Source: a virus
Virus record (IMG/VR): IMGVR_UViG_3300048924_000297
Location: 1-43,835 of that record
Direction: 5' to 3' (one strand)
DNA length: 43,835 nucleotides
The notes below the pieces were generated by a model. That model made no database searches and had not been told where the DNA came from. It saw only the letters and a program-made list of their open reading frames with translations. Numbering within the stretch: the stretch's first letter is position 1; the number at the start of each line of letters is the position of its first letter. Shown one piece after another: positions 39,876 through 43,835 of this stretch. Position numbers and translations under genes: made by a program.

Positions 39876-40372
39876 GCGTCTTTGCCAAGCTCGTTACGAT
39901 GGCCCTCGCTCCGCGGCTGTGTGCCATCGCCGACAGACGCGATGCTGACCTCTACATCGGCGGAAGGGAAGATACCTATCTTGCCCGCTGGTGGCTGATC
40001 CCGCGCAACAAGTGGTTCAACGTCTACCTGCATCACTTCCAGCGCTCTGACGACGACCGAGCTCTTCACGATCATCCGTGGTGGAACCTGTCGATCCTGC
40101 TGCGCGGCACCTACACCGAGCACACCATTGATGCTGGCGGCATCAATGTGCGGACCGTTCGCGACGCTGGTCAGATGAGGTTCCGCTACGCTTCGGACGC
40201 GCATCGCATCGAACTTCATGACGGACCGTGCTGGACCGTCTTCATCACCGGCCCGCGCATCCGTGAGTGGGGCTTTCACTGCCCGCGCGGCTGGCGGCAT
40301 TGGAAGCTATTCACCGCAGGGAAGAACGGCGAGACGATCGGCGCTGGTTGCGGGGAGGACGACGCCCCATGA
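39872..40372 (+). CDS. Cupin-like small protein
   Basis: A 166-residue protein with a hydrophobic start and a cupin-like core: HDHPWWNLSILLRGTYTE gives the HxH motif and GFHCPRGWRHWK the later His. The pattern fits a metal-dependent beta-barrel domain of unknown substrate that occurs as a hypothetical in phages. The ATG overlaps the MazG-like gene by four bases; its own stop overlaps the next start. Confidence 0.6.
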   Translation: MSVFAKLVTMALAPRLCAIADRRDADLYIGGREDTYLARWWLIPRNKWFNVYLHHFQRSDDDRALHDHPWWNLSILLRGTYTEHTIDAGGINVRTVRDAGQMRFRYASDAHRIELHDGPCWTVFITGPRIREWGFHCPRGWRHWKLFTAGKNGETIGAGCGEDDAP

Positions 40373-41046
40373 CCTTCAATCCGGAGCTACTTACCAACCT
40401 TGCCTACTTCTTCACTAACACCGACCGGCAGACGCTTGAAGAATCCGGCATCATTCAGCCCGGAAGGTCTGGCGACGACAAGTGGGAGCGCTTCAATCAC
40501 AACTTCGATATCTTCATATTGAAGTCCGACAATAAGCAGCTGCAAGCGCTGGCAAATCTGGCGAATGCTTACGTTGGCAAGACCACCCCATCGCCCCAGC
40601 CCCTTGTGATGGGTGGCGAACCCACTCCGTCTCGACCGGAGGCCTCCAGCACAACGACTGGCGCTCTTCCCCTGTGCTATGGGTCGCCATCCGCTGATTT
40701 AGCAGAACCCGTGCCGCCCGCAAAGCTTTTGGCAGGTAGCATTGCTGTCAGCCAAGCCGAAGCACAGGCGCTTCTCTATGGCGTCCCGAAACACGAGTTT
40801 ACAATTGCTCTGTCTCGCTTAGCCAACTGGCTTGCCGAGCAGGAGGACGGTGTCGCTGCCCCAGTTTCCCAAGGCAGCGACCACTCCTTGGCCTCTGGTC
40901 GAGGTATCCCCCGGGTACGCCCCCCGGAAGACGAGAGCACCGTAGCACCGTCTGGCGAGGCCAACTTTCAAGAATTTGATATTATTTCTGACTGGACCCC
41001 ATCGCCCACGAAGAGGATGGAGATAGCAGTCGAGGTGAGCCAATGA
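40369..41046 (+). CDS. Hypothetical early protein (225 aa)
   Basis: A 225-residue protein with an N-terminal helical segment (TFNPELLTNLAYFFTNTDRQ and FNHNFDIFILKSDNKQLQALANLAN), a Pro/Ser-rich linker around residues 72-110, and a second helical part (AVSQAEAQALLYGVPKHEF, RLANWLAEQEDG). The start ATG at 40369 overlaps the preceding stop (ATGA). No family recognised; the helical segment with W-L-A-E-Q looks like a small protein-interaction domain. Confidence 0.5.
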   Translation: MTFNPELLTNLAYFFTNTDRQTLEESGIIQPGRSGDDKWERFNHNFDIFILKSDNKQLQALANLANAYVGKTTPSPQPLVMGGEPTPSRPEASSTTTGALPLCYGSPSADLAEPVPPAKLLAGSIAVSQAEAQALLYGVPKHEFTIALSRLANWLAEQEDGVAAPVSQGSDHSLASGRGIPRVRPPEDESTVAPSGEANFQEFDIISDWTPSPTKRMEIAVEVSQ

Positions 41047-41333
41047 GGGTAAACGCCACTACAGATCAGCACTTTTCGACGGCTTTTCTGCTGTTTGCAC
41101 AGTATGGCGGAAAAGCCGTCATCCCCGTCGAAGACGTTTGTAATGACTACTTCAATCATCTGACGCCCGACAAATTTCTGCGGAAAGTGACGGCTGGCGA
41201 AATCGCAATTCCGGTCATTCGTGCCGAAACGTCTCAAAAATGTCAGAAGGGTATCTACCTTCAGGACCTGGCAGATTATCTCGATAACCGCCGTGAAGCC
41301 GCGCTCAAAGAATTCCGGCAACTACATCGCTGA
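41043..41333 (+). CDS. PrtN-like pyocin activator family protein
   Basis: A 96-residue protein matching the PrtN family: FSTAFLLFAQYGGKAVIPVEDVC, DYFNHLTPDKFLRKVTAGEIA, PVIRAETSQKCQKGIYLQDL, ADYLDNRREAALKEFR. PrtN in Pseudomonas activates pyocin genes after DNA damage; its relatives in prophages are small DNA-binding proteins near integrases. Here it sits two genes before the integrase region and could act as activator of late genes or as recombination directionality factor. The start overlaps the previous stop (ATGA). Confidence 0.85.
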   Translation: MRVNATTDQHFSTAFLLFAQYGGKAVIPVEDVCNDYFNHLTPDKFLRKVTAGEIAIPVIRAETSQKCQKGIYLQDLADYLDNRREAALKEFRQLHR

Positions 41334-41376
41334 CGGAATTTGACTGTCGTTAACCTTATTCATGCAGGATCAACCA

Positions 41377-42126
41377 ATGGCAGAAACATCTATCGAATGG
41401 ACCGATGCGACGTGGAACCCTGTAGCTGGTTGCTCTGTGATGAGCGCTGGCTGCACGAACTGCTATGCGATGCGAATGGCCGCTCGCTTGGAAGCCATGG
41501 GTGTTGAAAAATATAAGGGCCTAACGAGGAAGTCCGGCGGCCGAGCTAAGTGGACAGGCTCGCTTTACCTCGACGAGAAGGCACTCTCGGTCCCTTCGAC
41601 TTGGTCGAGACCTCGCAATGTTTTCGTTAATTCGATGTCCGATCTTTTTCACCCGGATGTACCGGTAGAGTTCATACGCAAAGTCTGGACAGCCATGCAG
41701 GGCACGAAAAGACACACATACCAGATCCTCACTAAGCGACCAGACCGCATGGCCGATATCCTTGGGTCCGGCTTCAATGTCCTCCCAAACGTTTGGCTTG
41801 GGACGAGCGTCGAAGACAGCCGAGTTCTCGGCCGTCTGGACGATCTGCGCCGAGTGCCAGCCGCCGTACGGTTTGTTTCCTTCGAGCCCCTTATCGGGTC
41901 TGTGGCAGGTGGAAGGCTTGATGGTATTCAATGGGCGATCGTGGGCGGAGAATCCGGACCTCAGGCCCGACCTTTGAACCCGCTGTGGATCGACGAGATT
42001 TTTGACATGTGCTCGGCTACCCGCTCCGCCTTCTTCTTCAAGCAGTGGGGTGGAACAAATAAAAAGGCGGCGGGTCGGTCTTATCGCGGGCGAACCTGGG
42101 ACGAGATGCCGGCAATCGCAGCTTAA
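41377..42126 (+). CDS. DUF5131 (phage Gp37/Gp68) three-Cys-motif protein
   Basis: A 249-residue protein of the DUF5131 family (formerly phage Gp37/Gp68). It starts with MAETSIEWTDATWNPVAGC and carries the three Cys in C-x6-C-x2-C order (GCSVMSAGCTNCYA), then RMAARLEAMGV, RNVFVNSMSDLFHPDVP, TYQILTKRPDRM, PNVWLGTSVED and the QWAIVGGESGPQARPLNP segment. The motif resembles, but is not, the radical SAM CxxxCxxC. Members are usually encoded beside TcmP (three-Cys-motif partner), which is the convergent neighbour here. I chose the start at 41377 with AGGA upstream; an ATG at 41362 has none. Molecular function is not established to my knowledge. Confidence 0.9.
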   Translation: MAETSIEWTDATWNPVAGCSVMSAGCTNCYAMRMAARLEAMGVEKYKGLTRKSGGRAKWTGSLYLDEKALSVPSTWSRPRNVFVNSMSDLFHPDVPVEFIRKVWTAMQGTKRHTYQILTKRPDRMADILGSGFNVLPNVWLGTSVEDSRVLGRLDDLRRVPAAVRFVSFEPLIGSVAGGRLDGIQWAIVGGESGPQARPLNPLWIDEIFDMCSATRSAFFFKQWGGTNKKAAGRSYRGRTWDEMPAIAA

Positions 42127-42947
42127 AACTCAAAGCTACCCTGCTTGTCTGTCTTAGCTGCGACTTTCCAGAATTGATGAGCCAACCGATGGCTCGCTAC
42201 AAGCAAAAGCCAATACAGATGCTGATCCTGCTCGCCTTTTAGAAGCTTCATTTCGGGCGAGGCATCAATCCCCAGGTTGCCAACGAGCGACTTCCAGTAG
42301 TTTATGAGCTCAACCCTGATACTCTGCTGACCTTGATCTGCGTCGATAACACTGCGCCATCCCGGTGCGAAGGCATCGAAAGCTGACGTAACTGATCTGA
42401 TGTTCCTACCCAGATTTCTTTGGAGGTCCATTTTACTGAGATGGACAAGGATATCCATACGCTTTCGTTGAGTGAGAGTTTTGAAGATGTCGAAATCCAG
42501 AACGCCCAGACTGTAAGGGTCGAGAAATGCGAAATGGAGCCCGTTCGGCTCTAGCCGTGTGATCAGCTTCTTGACTGTCTCGACAGCCGGCCCGAGGAAA
42601 GCAACCACGGGAGCGCCCGCGTCCTTAAGCCGCTTGGTAGCCGCTTCGAGCCGGGCTTCATCGCGGTCGCCAATAAAGACGGTAGAAAAAGGGGCCCCTC
42701 CCTCTACGCTTTTCTTCCACGCAGCAACACAACTACCGTCGATGAATTCTCCGTCGCGAACCCGTGCCCGCCCCGGCCCACAGAACAAGTCAATATATGT
42801 CGCGCCGGCCTTGAAGGGTCCAATGAACTTCGCACGTGCGCCACGTGTTATATCCACGTATCGACAGAGATATTCGTGCTTTTCCCTCGCCCAGATTCCA
42901 ACGTCTTCTGCTGGCAATCCGTCATCCCCAGGCACCAGGTCGCCCAT
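42123..42947 (-). CDS. tcmP: Three-Cys-motif partner protein TcmP
   Basis: A 274-residue protein of the TcmP family. It has YIDLFCGPGRARV (class I methyltransferase-like SAM motif) at residues 51-63, GSCVAAW after it, and FAFLDPYSLGVLDF (DPY at 143-145) as a motif IV counterpart. Family knowledge links it to the DUF5131 protein encoded next door. The stop codons overlap in a TTAA, so the two genes are convergent and share their ends. The pair likely modifies a nucleic acid or other substrate together, an inference from fold and pairing. Confidence 0.9.
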   Translation of the reverse strand: MGDLVPGDDGLPAEDVGIWAREKHEYLCRYVDITRGARAKFIGPFKAGATYIDLFCGPGRARVRDGEFIDGSCVAAWKKSVEGGAPFSTVFIGDRDEARLEAATKRLKDAGAPVVAFLGPAVETVKKLITRLEPNGLHFAFLDPYSLGVLDFDIFKTLTQRKRMDILVHLSKMDLQRNLGRNIRSVTSAFDAFAPGWRSVIDADQGQQSIRVELINYWKSLVGNLGIDASPEMKLLKGEQDQHLYWLLLVASHRLAHQFWKVAAKTDKQGSFEF

Positions 42948-43013
42948 AGGTTTAGAATTCTCCCGTTTCCTCGCGCTAGGAGTACAACAGAGGAGGCGGC
43001 AGAAAAAGTGGCG
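42948..43013. other. Short gap between tcmP and the integrase
   Basis: 66 bases without gene. GGGAG lies 12 bases before the TcmP start. No att-like repeat is visible in this window. Confidence 0.4.
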
Positions 43014-43835
43014 TCATCCGGGCAACCATTTCCATCCACTATATTTATCGCCAGTCTGCCGGATATGGGTATAGCGCTTCAAGCTGTTCCACGACCGATG
43101 CGCTGAGACCGTCGACGCTCTTGGAATATCCCAACCAATCTCGAAGAGCCGGGAAATCCCGTCATGGCGAAGATCGTGGAAATGCAGATCCTCGATGCCC
43201 AGCAGCTTACAGGCGTCGGTGAAATTCTTGGAAATCGTCCCTGAATTATAGGGGAAAATCCGCTCGCCAGTTTTCGGCATGGCTTTGATCAACGCCATCG
43301 CCTCGGGCGTCAGAGTGCACCAGGTGTTGTTGCCGACCTTCTCACCTGGATGCTTCATGTCGCGGACCAGCACCCGCATATGATCGTCCTCGAAATCATC
43401 CCAACGGATAGACGTAATCTCTTCCTGCCGGCGGGTCGAAAAGATCGCGAACAGGATCACCTTGTCCATTGGCAACGCCTGTGGCGCCTTGATCCTCTTC
43501 TCGGTGAAGTAGTCGAGCAGCCGGTCGAGATCGGCGATCGTCGGCCGCTTGTCGCGCTCCTTGCTTCGACTGGTCACACCGAGGCGCTTGGTGACCGTAA
43601 CCGCATCCTCGAAGGCACCCTTATCCAGCTGGAAACCCCACATCGGCCGCGCGACAGCGAAGATTGAGCCGAGATGCGCCATGTAATTGCCGACCGTCTG
43701 CGGCTGCCGCAGCTTCACCTGATGTTCCCCATCTTCCTCGATATCGGAATCATCCTCTCCTTCCGGCAGCCAGCCATCCTTCAATTCGGTCGCGAACCGG
43801 CCGATATCGACGCTCGTGATCTGGCTGCACCGCAT
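43014..43835 (-). CDS. Tyrosine integrase, truncated by the window edge
   Basis: The C-terminal 273 residues of a phage-type site-specific recombinase. Catalytic residues are visible: Arg in FSTRRQEEI, the HDLRH box (HFHDLRHDGISRLFE), the later His-Trp region SAHRSW and the nucleophile Tyr in LKRYTH. The N-terminal core-binding domain contains QPTVGNY-like MAHLGSIF. The gene continues beyond the right edge (the apparent ATG at the boundary is probably internal). It should integrate the phage at an att site lying to the right of this window. Confidence 0.93.
   Translation of the reverse strand: MRCSQITSVDIGRFATELKDGWLPEGEDDSDIEEDGEHQVKLRQPQTVGNYMAHLGSIFAVARPMWGFQLDKGAFEDAVTVTKRLGVTSRSKERDKRPTIADLDRLLDYFTEKRIKAPQALPMDKVILFAIFSTRRQEEITSIRWDDFEDDHMRVLVRDMKHPGEKVGNNTWCTLTPEAMALIKAMPKTGERIFPYNSGTISKNFTDACKLLGIEDLHFHDLRHDGISRLFEIGWDIPRASTVSAHRSWNSLKRYTHIRQTGDKYSGWKWLPG

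Overview
The window is almost entirely one temperate phage genome integrated in, or derived from, a moderately GC-rich alphaproteobacterium. The host is most likely a member of the Rhizobiaceae or a related Hyphomicrobiales lineage. This rests on codon use and on accessory families (PrtN-like protein, degenerate HD protein, CII-like regulator, DUF2303) that I associate with rhizobial prophages; nothing in the window is an unambiguous chromosomal host gene. Virion genes indicate a contractile-tailed phage with a lambda-type head (Nu1-like small terminase, GpA large terminase, gpW-like joiner, gpB-type portal, S49 protease with separate scaffold, gpD decoration protein, gpE capsid, gpZ-like protein) joined to a Mu-type tail (DUF2635 protein, sheath, tube, frameshifted tail chaperone, tape measure, DNA-circularisation protein, gp44/45/46/47/48 baseplate proteins, fibres).

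Layout. Positions 1-4028 are the accessory end: a membrane-anchored transglutaminase-like protein, a small coiled-coil protein, an unknown 158-residue protein and a large OafA-type acyltransferase with an SGNH domain, likely lysogenic-conversion cargo. Positions 4053-25288 (minus strand) are the late structural module, transcribed right to left from the gpZ-like gene to the fibres, with a putative cos/TerS-binding region at 24578-24751. Positions 25356-33466 (minus strand) are the leftward early operon: Cro-like protein, CII-like regulator, zinc-ribbon protein, DNA methyltransferase, small proteins, Toprim-type primase and D5-type primase-helicase, then an iteron-rich putative origin (26278-26521) and one more gene closed by a terminator. 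Positions 33467-34715 hold the lysis-lysogeny switch: a CI-like S24 repressor and two early promoters sharing one operator inside the -35/-10 spacer. Positions 34716-42126 (plus strand) are the rightward early operon: small proteins, a degenerate HD protein, a winged-helix regulator, SSB, DUF2303, a phage beta sliding clamp, a MazG-like protein, a cupin-like protein, a PrtN-like regulator and a DUF5131 protein. A convergent TcmP gene and a tyrosine integrase (cut by the window edge) complete the map.

How the parts work together. CI would silence both early promoters through the common TTGCGRTAATCGCTA-type operator. After induction the left operon would build the replication initiator/helicase acting at the iterons, while the right operon supplies SSB and a sliding clamp; no DNA polymerase gene is visible, so host Pol III is probably used. 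No recognisable holin or endolysin gene is present. The most intriguing points are the convergent DUF5131/TcmP pair, the 12-copy iteron region, the twin palindromic operators in front of the CII-like gene, the four GTTAAC repeats next to the small terminase, and a canonical T-TTT-TTC frameshift site in the tail chaperone gene.
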